A stretch of 64,000 nt of DNA from Cloeon dipterum. Taxonomy: Eukaryota; Arthropoda; Insecta; Ephemeroptera; Baetidae. The stretch is taken from the NCBI RefSeq assembly GCF_949628265.1, contig NC_088786.1:8742001-8806000 (forward strand). Reading direction: 5' to 3'. This document shows positions 32,401 through 45,500 of this stretch, in pieces (the first letter of the stretch is position 1; each line of letters starts with the position of its first letter). Position numbers and translations under genes: made by a program. Under the pieces are notes generated by a model. The model worked only from the letters and a program-made list of their open reading frames with translations, did not search any database and had not been told where the DNA came from.

Positions 32401-34965
32401 TCATTAGCCCTGAAAATTCAATTAAGCCATATATATTTTGTTAAATTGATTTCTTTGTATCGAGTTGTTACCTAATTTCTCATTATTTAAATATCATCTC
32501 AGGATGGTGCTGGCCTGGCTCTTCAAGCTACTTGGACTTCTTCAATCCAGTCGTGCGAGACTACTACGCCTCAAAATACTCGCTGGACAACTTCTGGGGC
32601 ACCACCCTGGACACACACATCTGGAACGACATGAACGAACCGTCCGTGTTCAACGGTCCGGAGGTTACCATGCCCAAGGACTGCGTCCACTATGGCGGAT
32701 GGGAGCACAGAGATGTGCACAATCTCTACGGCTTAACACACGTAATATACAGTTGTCCTCAATGTAAAATGTGTTTCTTAAATTAAATTTTTAGATTATG
32801 AGCACTTTCGACGGACTTTTGAAGCGCTCGCAAGGAAAACTGCGGCCTTTCATTCTGACCCGCTCGGTCTTCGTCGGCTCGCAGCGTTACGCTGCCGTCT
32901 GGACCGGAGACAACATGGCAGAGTGGGAGCACCTTCAGGCGTCCATCCCCATGTGCCTGTCCATCTCTCTCGCGGGAATGCCCTTCTGCGGTGCAGACAT
33001 TGGGGGATTCTTCAAGAATCCGGACTCTGAACTGTTTTACCGCTGGTACCAGGTAAACAAAACTAACATTGAAATAAATACAAAATACAGTATTTTTACT
33101 AAAATAGACGAATCTTAATTTGTCATATAGAAATATTGTGCTTACGCGACGAAAAATTTTACTAAATTAATATGAGTGAATTTATCGGACAGGCAAACGT
33201 GTTTTTTGCTATAGATAAAAACAGGGTCACGACAAATAATTTAATTTTAATGGTTAAGCCACATTGTGACCTCATAATTGGCAATAAATGCGTAAAAATG
33301 TATTATGCTCAGCAAATCTAAACAATAATATTTATTTTAGAATGGAGAGATCTGCATTGCAGAAGAAACGTTGTCTTTATTTTCTTCGACGTTTAGTCAA
33401 TTTTAGTGCACTAGAAATAAAATTGAAAATTATTTTATGTAATTAAATCAATATGTTAAATTCTTACACAGATTGGTGCTTTCTTGCCCTTCATGCGTGC
33501 TCACTCGCACATCGACACTAAGCGCCGCGAACCCTGGGCTTACGACCCTGAAACCACTAGTTTGGTCCGCTCGGCGGTGCGAAGGCGTTATGAGTACCTT
33601 CCCTTGTGGTACACCCTGTTCAGACAGCATGAGGTGGACGGCCTGCCGATCATGAGGCCCATCTGGTACAACTACCCCAAGGACAAGTCTGCTTTCACCA
33701 TTGAGGATGAATTCATGCTCGGTCAGTTGCTCTCTGTTATATTTTGGATTTAAGAGTTTCACAAGAACGTTTAGGCAAGGAACTGCTTGTTCATCCCGTC
33801 ACCAAGTCCGGATTGACGGAGGTCTCTGTCTACTTCCCTGGAGAGAAAGACTTGTGGTACGACATTGATGAGTTGGAACTCTTCTCAGGGCACGGAACGA
33901 AAACTGTTCAAACGCCTAAGGAAAAGGTTGAGTTTTTATTTTGGCTTGATTATCCTTTGCTGATTTCTGATGCAATTTTAGATCCCTGTTTACCAAAGGG
34001 GAGGAACCATCATTCCAAAGAAAATGCGCATCCGACGATCTTCTGCCCTCGCCAAGGATGACCCATACACTCTTCAAATTGCTCTCAATGCTGATGTATG
34101 TGTTATTTTTAAGATACTTGTGTTTTATTTCTTAATTGTCTCAGGTTTTTGATAAAACCGCAAGCTTTTTTTTAATTTATATCAATATCTTGCAGGCATT
34201 TATGTGTTCAAATTTATAATAATTTGTTAGTAAGTAAATTTGCCTTTGGCCTCAACTTGAGCTTTGCAAAAACAGAAAATTCTGGTAATATTAAGGACTA
34301 AAAGAATTTAGAGACATTTTTTCACTTCCATTACTATCGTTTTTGACTGGATGAATACTTAATAAATAATTTATATTGGAATTTTTAAGCAAAGTGATTT
34401 TTTAGAATTAATTTACGTAAATCACACCACTAGTCTTCTTGATTTCCAAATATTTCTTCCTACAAATTAATTCCATGTTGCAAATATTTTTATGAAAATA
34501 TTTATTCTTATCAATACTATTTAGGGTCTTGCCTCTGGATCACTTTACCTTGATGACGGAGAGACTTACGAATATCAGAAGGGACAGTATGTCAGCCTGG
34601 TGTACCACTATGATGGGACCACCATGGTTTCACAGTAAGTTAAACATTAAAATTTAGCCCCCAGCAGTTTTTAATTAAATCATATAATTTCGCAGATTGG
34701 TCGACAAAGAGGCAAGCTTCGCGTCAAAATCGTGGCTCGAGCGAATCATTGTGATGGGAGTGCGCAAAGCGCCTGGAAAGATCGTGTTGAAGTCCCCAAG
34801 TAATTAATATGCATACATCAAAAGGCATTTTAACCTATTTGAATATTGTTTTTAGGCGTTGGTGAGCAAGAAATCGAGTTTGCGTTTAACCCCAACAAGC
34901 ACCTGCTGGTGATCAGGAAGCCGGCTGTACCCATTGCCGAGGAGTGGAAACTCTTCTTCCACTAG
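29438..34965 (+). CDS. GANAB: Glucosidase II alpha subunit (GANAB), GH31
   Basis: Fifteen supported exons: 29975-30073, 30346-30582, 30636-30808, 30873-31080, 31137-31238, 31295-31553, 31614-31941, 32503-32741, 32795-33052, 33472-33721, 33775-33926, 33982-34095, 34525-34634, 34696-34799, 34856-34965; about 915 residues (human 944). Hydrophobic [15 protein letters not shown] precedes [15 protein letters not shown], a signal peptide followed by the known mature start. Later come [44 protein letters not shown], the nucleophile in [29 protein letters not shown] with the acid/base Asp, and [13 protein letters not shown]. It trims glucose from N-glycans in the ER with its beta subunit (PRKCSH). The start is unresolved: an 8-nt exon at 29438-29445 (ATGGCGGC) in good Kozak context has the right phase but a weak donor; 29518-29540 is an alternative. 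The donor of exon 3 and the acceptor of exon 4 (30873 or a near site) are also uncertain. Confidence 0.95.
29542..29549. promoter_or_regulatory. CRE palindrome TGACGTCA in the RBM39/GANAB 5' region
   Basis: Exact 8-bp consensus for CREB/ATF, inside the GC-richer island from which both divergent genes probably start. For GANAB, an ER gene, ATF-type binding would be reasonable, but binding is not shown. Confidence 0.4.
32232..32355. repeat. Possible SINE in a GANAB intron
   Basis: A sharply bounded GC-rich block (about 120 bp) lies in the otherwise AT-rich intron 31942-32502. It includes GCGGCCTGGTGCGCCCATG, GGGACCCGGGTTTCAGCATT and CGGTCCTCGGACAGGGATAA, and ends in AAAAAGAGCAAAAAAAA. The composition, size and A-rich tail resemble a tRNA-derived SINE; the box B-like GGGTTTCAGC is a poor match. 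No second copy occurs in this window. It could also be a different insertion. Confidence 0.35.
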
Positions 34966-36587
34966 TGAGACATGTTTTGGATGGAACTTAAAAAAGTGAA
35001 GTTGTGTTTACTGATTGAATGAACAATGTTTGTTTTCTATAAGTATTCTTTGTTACAATAACAAGTTTAATTTGGCATCAGGATTTTTGTGAGAATGATA
35101 TTGAAAAAATAATTGGAGTTGGTATATGAAACAGATCGTTTATTATTTCTAATACGCATTATCATGAAAAGTTACTTCATTATTGATATCAAAATTAGTT
35201 GAAATTGCTTAACAGCCTAACGATACAAATTTAATTAGAAAATTGAAGCCAACAATATGAAGGTTGCTTAAAAACTTTGAAATCCTAAATGGGTTTATAT
35301 CGATTTGGCAATTAACGACTTGGAATACGGAAATTACAATTTTTGAAATGTCTTATGCAATCTGATGTGCAATTACCAAACTTAAAAATCGCTTTACTTA
35401 ATTAATTGATGAATATGTTGCAAGTAATATATGCTAGAGGTTAGAAGAGATTTGGTCAAGGTTTACAAATATTGCGATGTGCTGAAATTCACCACTGGTA
35501 TTTGCGTTGAAAGAAACGTGGGGACAACCCACAAATTGTGGTTTTTCGGCATTTTCCGAATTAAGCTCCCAAAATATACCATATTTCGCGCAAAATTATG
35601 CAGAGTACGGAAAATAATATTAATTATTTTTTGAAGTTGGGGCAATTAAATTTATTTTTAAATTATTTTCATTAGATATAACAGGTCTCATGTATAGCCT
35701 TAGGAAAATTAAAAAATAGATTTTGAAGGGGTCCCAAAAATTTGTGTCAACACGTGGTTTTCTGTTAGGGATGGTAATTTAAATTAGATACTCTTTTCTT
35801 CCATTATGGGAATCGAGGACAGAGCTTCAAGAGGTATTACCATACAAAAAAATGTGCACTGCAAAGAAAAAAAAATATACACGATGCCGCTGTGGTGAAA
35901 AGATTGCTGTCTGTTAATACAAATATGTATATTCAAAGAATGAAGCTCAACAATACTTTTTTGAAATTTTCTTAAATTATACACGTTAGGAATCATAATA
36001 AATTAATTGTAGTAATTTGTGTCATCAATATTTTTTTCTGCCCTCCCACTGCTTTGCTATCACAAAAATTAACTGGCTTTTCTTTCATCACTTCCGATTT
36101 ACACAATCCAAAAGCAATATCAACGCACGAGCTGAGATTGTAATACGAAATAAAAATTTGATGCGTACACAAAAGTGTTATCACTCTTTTAGACTTGCAT
36201 TGTGCCTCGCTTAGGCGGTTTATAACCAACCACGCGGTCAGACCCGAATTACAGTGCGCGGGCGGATAAATTTGTCTATCAAAGCACACGGCTTGCTCGT
36301 CGTTATCAGCGGGAGCAAATAACAGCAGTTCCGCTGAGCGGCTCACCAGGGAAGGACGACGCACATCAGACACTCACTCGTCGCCTGACGTTGAGGTGCA
36401 TCACAAGTCTCGATTTTGGCTTGTTTACGGCTCGGTGTGTGATACCGGTACGGCAGTAGCGGCGCTTCTACACGACTTTTTCAGTGTAAATTTAGACGGA
36501 CGCACCCCTCCGGCTGTCCTGGCAGCACTCCAGGACAGCACTGCTCCCCGCGCTTGACAGAGGCTCGAATCTAGTCAGTCGGACGGC
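34966..36587. other. Spacer between GANAB and calpain
   Basis: AT-rich to about 36220 with no coding exon seen. From about 36230 to 36587 it is GC-richer and is probably the promoter and 5' UTR of calpain isoform 1; TCAGTGT at about 36480 resembles an insect initiator. The open frame on the minus strand at 35993-36373 has no recognisable domain. Confidence 0.45.
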
Positions 36588-39500
36588 ATGTCCTCGCTCT
36601 TCAACAGCTTCCCCATCCGCCTGGATGGCGACAATCTGCCTGGCCTGCTCAACGAGGGTTTCCGCCAGTTCGGCTTCCAGCTTCCCAACTCTGCTGGCGG
36701 AGGGTGAGTCCCATTTTTTTTTAATTCTCCCCAAATGACCAGCTGTCCAGGGGTGCTGGTGGATTCCGGATGCCTGGAAACCTCGGAAATCTTGGAAATC
36801 TCGGGAATCTCGGGGATTTGAGAGGCGTCTTCAACAACCTTGTCAACAATTCTGGACAAGGTGGAGGTGGTGGTGGGACACCCTGGACCAAAGGCAGCTA
36901 CCACCTGAAGAATCGGCTCCTCAAGGGTGGCCTCACAGGGTTTGGAGACGTTTTTCACCCTGGCAAAGATGCTTTTAATGTAAGTGCGGATTTGTCTAAA
37001 TTATTTACTTGACAGAGTCAGTGTTCCCAAAAATAGACAAACGCAAATAAAAACTAGGTCCCCGCGCGTTCCCATGTGTGCGGCAGAGGGAGATGGAAAA
37101 AGATTAACCCTATATATTCCAAGGAGACGCGTAAACAGAGGAAGTTATTTCTAAATCTCTGTGGCTTTTTAATGGAGGCCGTCGATATGTGTAAAGTTAA
37201 GAAACCTTGACCAATCATTTCTTAAATATCATAAAGTGATTTTTTTGTTTTTTTAAGTTGGCCCGAAAATTCTAGATTAGATCTGCTTTGTGCGTTTCAG
37301 GTTTCAAAATTTATCTAAAAATGAATCACCATGCGCAGCACACAAAAGTTGTTTTTTCGCAATTTCTTTTGTCGCCTTTGAAACAAAACCATATTTTGCA
37401 ACAACCTATTTTCATTGTTTTACTAGACGAATTAGCATAACGAGCGGACAAACAGGGCAGGGACTGCGCCGCATTTTTCTTTCCTCTTTTTTCAGCGTTT
37501 CTAGTCTTTTAATTAAAATGCCTGTGCGTATTTTGCATGAACATAGAGGGTGCATGGGCAAAGTCTAGGATGACGAGAAGCACGCCTTGCTCAATTAGGG
37601 GAGTTAGACTCGTGGTCCCAGCGTGTATAATCAATTTGCATGCCAATTAAGTTGCGCCAGCTCTATAAATTGACACGCGCTTGACTTTCGCGCGCAGTCA
37701 TAAAAAGAGCGTCTAGCTGCCAGTTTTATTTTCGCTTCACTTCCCTTTCACAGATTTACGCCATCAAAAGCAGATGTGATTTAACCCCGATGTTTCACGC
37801 TATGGAGAGATATGTATTTATTTCATTTTTAACTAGCACAAGGAAAGGCTTTTTTTTTATCACGCACGATGCGTAATATTACTTTTAAGTAGTAAAGTAA
37901 TTGCGATCGTAACGATTCATCCATAGTCTATTTTTTAAAATTTAATTGCATGCATTGTCTCGATAGATAATATATGGCCTCGTTTTCTTCATTTCTACAC
38001 TTTTTACTGCGCGTCGAAAAATAATGAAATACACATAAAAATTCAACGAGACGGGATCGAATTTAACATGCATGGAATCAGTTTGTAAATGTTAAAAATA
38101 TGAAATATTGCACAACGACAATAATTATTACTATGTGGTTGGGAATTTTAGTCTTTTTTTAATCGTTAGCTTTTTATATTGCTATTCTGACTAATTAGAC
38201 GGTTTCTAAGATGATTTAGACTGTATTTTGAGACATTGGTTTTAGCCCAGTTAACACGTTTTACTGCTAAAATTTAGCATGTTTTCTGAAATATCTCAAA
38301 TTTTGTACAATATTTCAAGATCGAAACATAGTACGAATTTCATTCTCTTTTGAATTTAATATGAACGCTTTTTTAACCGTAAATGGTTATTAAAAGTTGT
38401 GTCCTGAAACTTAATTTTAATTTTTATGCTTCTTTTGCATACTACCACTGTAACGAACAAGGAGTGATTTCTTTCATATTGGAAAGATTTGTGACTTATT
38501 TGAAAATGTACAAAAATTGCAGCATTGTCATTTCTGGATTTAACCCAAATGGAACTGAAAACTTTCTAAATATCTTAGGGTTAATTTATTTCAAGCCAAA
38601 ATAAGAACCCTCTTCTCTCTATTCCGAAGTTTTATTTTCGACAAGTCATTTACAAGACAACAGACTATCCTACTTTCTTTCGCTCGTGAAAAATATGTAC
38701 TGACCAAAAAAGCAATCATAAATAATTTCCTGAATAAAATATGGTCACCTAGTTCCAGAAGGGTGGATGTTAGCCCTATCCAATTGCACAACGATAAATT
38801 AGGCCGCGAGTTAAGTTTCTTAAAATGAAGCAAATCTCCGTGGAATATTAGCCAGTTTCAGACTGCTTTTAGATGGTTCTAGACGATTATTTTAAGTATG
38901 ATTTAAACGTCTTAAAATTGTGTGATTCAATCTCCTTCGCAATGATTGGAATCTCAGAAAAAAATGGTCGGGTCGTCTAAAATTCAGTCCTATAGTGATT
39001 AGATTACTTAATTTATTACTTTAGATTAAATGCATCTCTTCAAATTTTTCAAATTCTTTTAATTCTGACCGTGTGCCACAACATAATTAAAAAATTTTGA
39101 TATTCTGTTAGGATTTTTTCCTGCTTTTAAAAATGTTATACGCTTACGTAAAAACAGTCCAGAAGTCTTCATTCCAATAAATTTCGTTCCGGATAGAATT
39201 AAATGTCAGCATCATTTTAAATTAAAAATGACAAAAATGTCATTTTCTCTGTGTTTGTTGAATGGGTAAAAAGGAGAAAGAATTCAAGCACACAAATATT
39301 CCTCATGATAAATACACCGCCATGGCTGCTGTATTTAAATGCTCATTCTGTCACACTTAAAAGGAGTGGTAAATTGTAATTTTTCCTTTCTTCTTCTTTT
39401 TTTTAAATTTAACCAATAAATTTATTTTAACATTATTTCGAGAACATGTTGCCTATTTTTTCTAATTATATTCTATGGAGGACAAGATAACACAAAAATT

Positions 39501-42500
39501 TGAACATCGATTTGAAATTCTCTTATATTTCAAAATTATTCTCCTCTTTACAAATTCGAGAAACAAAACGAGGAATGAAATTAAGGAAATTTAAAACTTC
39601 CACTACCACTAAACTTCCTGCAGCGGAGCACGCTATAATATGCTATGAAATGCAAGTCACTGTTTTCCCGCCCCCCCCCCCCCCCCCCCCCACGGACACA
39701 CACCCTTTTCACCCCCGGGCAATAGGCATGCGTGCGTACCCGCCGTAGCGGCGCCGTTAAGAGTAGTGGTAGTAGATCTGTCAAAAAATTTCTCTCCTCT
39801 CCTTGTAGTCCCCGCCCATATGATCCCGTTTTGTTGACGTTCGCCTGCCGAAAACAATACATTTTAGCGAAAAACGTGGCCATGGCGTCCGAGTTTGAGT
39901 TCATAAAGTCGTGCGTCGACGACACTAGTCTGTTCAAATGGTCGACGTGGAACAACTACCTCAAAGCGGGTGCCTTCAAAGCCCTCGGCTTCACCCTGGA
40001 GACGGTCGAGAGCGCCGTCAAGGACGCCGTGCAGAAGTCCAACGCGCGCAGTTCGCAACTTAGCCGAGGACACAGGGTGAGACAGGCTTAATGACTCGGA
40101 TTTTAATGTGAATTTGAAATTTTTCTACATTTTTTAAAGAGTGGTCTTCATTTTTTGGTATCATCTCTCCGCTACGTTTGAATTTTTTTTACGTATTTTA
40201 TTATATCTATAGAAGGAAATAATTATTTCGTGCACGCAACTTCGCCCTTATTTTATCGATTAATGCATTTCATCGCGTTTGATCTCTGTACAGAACCTTA
40301 CAGGTGTTGAGACAAAAAATTTTCTCCTTAATTCTATTTCCTTATTGTTTCGGAGAATCAGAAAAATTTTGTCATAGTTTTTTGCAAATGAATTTATGGA
40401 ATAAAAGCAAAACATGTAAGTAGGAAAATAAAATCTATAAAAATTATAAAAATTTTAAAAATAAAAATTAATTGAAACTTTCAAACTGAGAGATTTGCAA
40501 CACGGGAAATATGAATTAAATTACACAAATCTGGAATAATTACTGATAATTTGGATACAATGTTTCTTTTTTTTCTAGCAATCATAATTAAAATTAAAAT
40601 TTTATAGGTGTGGGATTTTATTTAAAATTAATTACAATATTAGGACAATAAATTTCGAAATTGAAATGTATGTTGTTGCGGGGTGGCCGGGAAGGAGAAA
40701 GGAAAGAACTGCTCAGTTTGACTGCTAGAGATAGACTAATTTATTTCATACTTCGCACTCTCTGCGTGCTCACATTCATGAAATGCCTGAGTAGATATTT
40801 GGGATATAACAAATTCTTCCCCCTTTTTTGAAATTGTGAAAAAATAAATTTTGAACAATTTGGAATAAAATGTTAAAAGAGGGAAATAAAAGCAAAACTG
40901 AAATTCAAATTACACAATTGGAAATCATTTTAAGTTTGGAACTGAAATTCAAATTTGTAATTGAAAATCGAATTAAGTTATTGCTTTGGCATGAATTACA
41001 TAACTGAATTTGTAAAATAACCGAGATTTTTAACACAAGGTAACGGCACGAAATTACACTTGGCTAGTTTATTATTTTCTTCTGATCTGCATTGGCCCAT
41101 CAGACACCTCAGGCTCTCGGTAGCCTGGCACATCGAACGACCCCTGGGGAAACCATCATCCCAGGTCGACGGGCCGAGAACGCGGTTGCGCCCTCCGACT
41201 CACTCACAATGACACGCGGATGCGTGCCAGCTGGTGTCGTTGTCGTTTTCGTTTCTGCTTTTGCTCTTTTTGTAATTGTAGGACAATTCGTGTATGAACT
41301 TGTCCCGCTGCTCCTCTGTATGTAGGAATTTGGCTCGTAAATTTGCACCTTTGCATGGAGCATCTGTACCTGCACCGACTCGTCACCGGCCAGGAGAGTT
41401 GGCCTTGTATTAGCCGCACTCTGAACACGTTGGAAAGGGTATCTTCTCAACCACTCTTCTAACGCCGAACCTTCTCTCGTTGAAACTTGTATTTTTTTTC
41501 GAAATTGTAGTTTCTTCTTGATGAAACTGTTGCCAAAATGAAACTGGATGTACCTGGATTTTTCCCGTATCTTCGTCACGGTTCCTTTTACGATGCGCTT
41601 GGTTCTTCTTGGTGCCCGGACAGGTCCGCCCCGGGACACCCACGCAAAGGAGCCCCGAATCGGCGATCGCGTCGTGCCTCGCGCCCCGATCCCTTACTGA
41701 ATTGTCTCTAGTCAGTCACAGTCACCTTTTCCTCCCGGCGGAAAATTTTGTTCGCCTCGTCGCCACTTGAAATGTATGTTGTTGCGGGGTGGCCGGGAAG
41801 GAGAAAGGAAAGAACTGCTCAGTTTGACTGCTAGAGATAGACTAATTTATTTCATACTTCGCACTCTCTGCGTGCTCACATTCATGAAATGCCTGAGTAG
41901 ATATTTGGGATATAACAGAAATTTAAGTACAAAATCCACCTATTTGCACAACAACCTGTAATGTTCCACTTAATGCTGCTCAAACCTCATACCCATTTTT
42001 AACGCTATTTTGTACAAGTGTCCGATTGAAATAAACGAATATATTGACACCAATAAGCTACAAATTAATAAAAATGAATTTTAAAAAAATCCGTCCACTA
42101 TAACAAATTTTTTTTAATGACACAAAGTTCAAAGTTTCGTGAAGGAGTGACGCCTGACCTTGTAAAGAATCTGCTGTTGCTCGCAGGCCATGTGGTGTGC
42201 GGTTCATTGGAATGAACTATAAAGCAGCGAAGAAGTGCGTGGCTACGTGCGTGAATGGGAGAGACCGCGGACTCACACTACTATTTTCGTGGGACGTGGA
42301 TGCGATGGAACAAAATATAATTATGCGTTGGGCCTGCCGCGAGGTTAAGTTCCAAGCGATTAAATATCTCTTGTGCAACTGCTCAAACAATCCAATGCTT
42401 CCAAAATGGCTTCATTTTAAAAACTAAAATTCAAATCAAATAAACTGGAAAATGCTAAGTGAGAAAGTATTTTTTCTTATATATAAAATTTTCAATGCAT

Positions 42501-45500
42501 TTTATGCCTTTTTTTAATTTACATATGAAAGCAAAATAATTTATTCTTATATTTATATACCACTAGTTTCCATAACAAAGCTATTTTCGAGGTGAAATAC
42601 ATTTTTAGGCCATCTTAAAATGTGTCAAGCGTTTATTTTTTGCGTGGAAATTCACCTCATTGAAATTTAATCATGTTCAAAATTCTAGTCCCTTAATTAA
42701 TTTTCCCATGGGGAAAAATGTTTTAAATTTTTATATAGGCTCATTATTAATACCAAAATCTGCGAAAAAATGGACAGTTATTATTGAAATTTTATAGGTC
42801 CCCGTTCCTTAAAAAGAACCTGATGAATAAAGGAATAAAAAAAACTCCATAAATATCTATGAAGATTCATCTGCATAGTTTTGTGGCCTTGCATTTCAAA
42901 AAACAAGTTTTCGTTTTAAAGGCGGTGTGAATTTTATTCAAAGGTATTCTGGCCGAGCACCGAAAAGCGGTGACTCCTCAGGTCGGAGGAGCGTACGGGG
43001 GGAGGGGGGAGGGGAGGTGACGTCATCGGTCACAACCAGTGCGGCACCGACGTTGTTACGTCGGTCGGTCTGTCAGTCCGTGCGTTCTCCGGCTGTGTGT
43101 GTGGTGTGCGATTATTTGTTTGTTGGACGCACGAGAGCGGGCGAAAGATGGCTCAGGAAGGGCTGCAAGCCCTGCTCAACGGCCAGGACCCGTTGGCCGC
43201 CATATTCAACAAGTACGTGCGCAAAGTGGCCGACATCAACAGGGTCCTGCCGACGCTGCACAACCTCAAAGTGGTGCGCATCCAAAATTCCGGTTTAAGT
43301 TGATTCTCATAACACATTCCGCGTCGCTTCATCTGCCGTCGTGTTAATGGGAAAATGGGCGGACATGAAATTTTATGATTTGAAATTTTAATTTTAATTT
43401 GAAATTATTTTAAAATATAAGTTTTTGGTACGTTCATGAATGCCAAAAGGAGAAATATAATTTATTTGACAAAATTTCGCGCATTTTCCTGCTTTGCCCG
43501 TTTCGATAATGGCAACAGTGCTAAATTACGGCTCTTTTGGCAAAGAGAATAAGAAAGAATTGCTCGCCGGTCTGGTTATGGGAAGCGATTTTTTGTACTA
43601 AGTAAGAGGGCGTAGGCCCATTTGTGAAGGCACAGTTTCCATTTGTGTTTTCATACGCCAGCCGTCGCGCATTTAATTCCTTTCCTCCTCTCTTCGCCGA
43701 CAGCTCATCTTTCAGACGAGCGTTTATTTTTGTCCTCTCGAGCATATTTGCTCATTTCTCCCTATTACAATTATTTGGTAATTCTTTTAAACAATTTTAG
43801 GCCTCAAAAGATGATCTATTATAGTAGATTATCTGGAACGTATTTATTATTATCTCGTTTTATTATTACCTACATTTGCTTTGTTCGTTTGCTCAGTGTG
43901 TTCTGGAAAGCGTCTGCGTGATTGCTGCAATCATAATTAGATCTTTATAACTGCAGTGAGTAATGAAATGTGTCGAGAAACGGCTCACTGTCAGATGCAC
44001 TGATTCATCTGTGCATTGCAGGCTTCGCACCTGCAAATTAACTGAAAAAGGCACGATTCTGGAAATTTAATAACCGATGAAGAGCTCATTGGATATTCAT
44101 GATTCAGAAGTGGAATTTTAATCGATTTATGAGATCAGATGCGTTTAAACATGAAGTACAGGAATACATTACTGCATGTTCTTGGTAATTTTAAATGTGG
44201 ATATCTTTGAAATTATCCTTCAATTAGGGAAATTGAGACAGTTATTTCAGGAATTATATAGTTCTATGAAATGAATTTACAAAGGTGAAATGATTGATTT
44301 CGTTTGATTTTGGAATAAATACTAAAGACAATCGGTGGTGCAAAAAACAGCAAATTTTTATTTAAAAAAACGTTGCATTTTTCGATTTTTTAAGTTTAAA
44401 TTTTGTCAAGCAAATTTTCTTGCAGGCAATTTCCTCACTTTAATTTTTAAAATTTGTTTTAGATATTTCGTCTTAGACCTAAGCTTGAGTTAAGAATTAA
44501 TTGAAACGTTTGTCAATTATTCTACAAAGCAGTAGAATTTTTACCCGTATAATCACAAACTTTGCTATTACAAATAAATCATTGTTCCTTGCGCGTGAAA
44601 TTTTAAAAATTGACTAGTAAAACCAATTCGTAAGAAAATGCAACCCTTAATTTGCTAAAATTACACGCTTAAATCTCTTTTGTTGTTCTTTTAATGATTG
44701 AAAATTAAAAAGATCTCAATTTACCGGTTTTCCTCAAAGCGTTAAAGCGAACACCAATAAAAGTATCACGTATTGAAAAACGTGATCAGTTTTGCTCCAC
44801 TCTGCTTTCCTTATATAGTTTCAAGAGAGATGTTCTTAAAAAAGCAGTTTAATTAAATGCAACCTTAAGATACATTTTCTCGCATTTTTTCTGTTGCTTC
44901 AAAGACGAAACATTTTTATCATTTAGCGTTGCAGGCGTGTGCTGTGAATATTTTTATGGTCCCTCACGTGATGAGATGCTAAAACCACGCTAAATAATAT
45001 TACACCTCGAGGATAAATGCGAGTGCGAGCTGCACCCACCCGGTCGGCGGCGATCTTTTGGATGATTTGGCCGCGTGATGATTGGAGTGCTTTTTTCTTT
45101 CCTCGCGCGTGCCTGTAATCAATCTTGACAAACGCGCCCAGAGAGGGTGTTTAAGGCCACCTTCTGCCCTTCTGAATGTCAGCTGAAAGTTCAGCCTGGT
45201 CGTTAACGCGCCGAAATCGGTTCCTTTCGCTTGTGTGCCTAGACAATTCGCGTTGCTTCACGAAAAGTAACAAATTTGAGTCATGGTTCTAGCGAATTTT
45301 GCGATTTTCTCAGAAGTAAAGTTCTCCTTGCCAAGAGTTGTGTGAAATCTTAACTATTTAGCCATGCAAATATTTTATTACACTGTTTAGTCTGACTTGG
45401 GTCTAATTTAATATTTATTCTAAGCTGTCACCGCGTCTTCACTCTTGTTGTGTCTATATCCATTTGTCCTTTGATGTTAATTTTAATTAATACATATTTC

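Larger units (their letters stand above)
40667..41917 (-). mobile_element. TRIM-type non-autonomous LTR retrotransposon, antisense to calpain
   Basis: Two direct LTRs of 145 bp (40667-40811 and 41773-41917) are identical base for base by eye, and both run TG...CA. The flanks carry a 4-bp duplication GAAA (40663-40666 and 41918-41921). In minus-strand direction the 5' LTR is followed by a primer-binding-site-like TGGCGACGAGGCGAAC (about 41752-41767), and the 3' LTR is preceded by a polypurine tract AAAAAAGGGGGAAGAATT (40812-40829). The internal region is about 960 bp. It has one open frame of 176 codons (41109-41639, minus) with no protease, reverse transcriptase or integrase motif, so mobilisation must depend on a relative. 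A 4-bp duplication suits Ty3/gypsy-type integrases (inference). Confidence 0.9.

Noticed and set aside
35993..36373. Minus-strand 126-codon frame left of calpain
   Set aside because: No domain; mixed base composition, part of it in the promoter-like island; no splice support.
36575..36958. Minus-strand 127-codon frame
   Set aside because: Antisense of the Gly-rich calpain head; the repeats on it mirror the GNLG units.
41109..41639. Treating the TRIM internal frame as a host gene
   Set aside because: It lies between identical LTRs and has no host homology; the second frame over its 3' part suggests decay.
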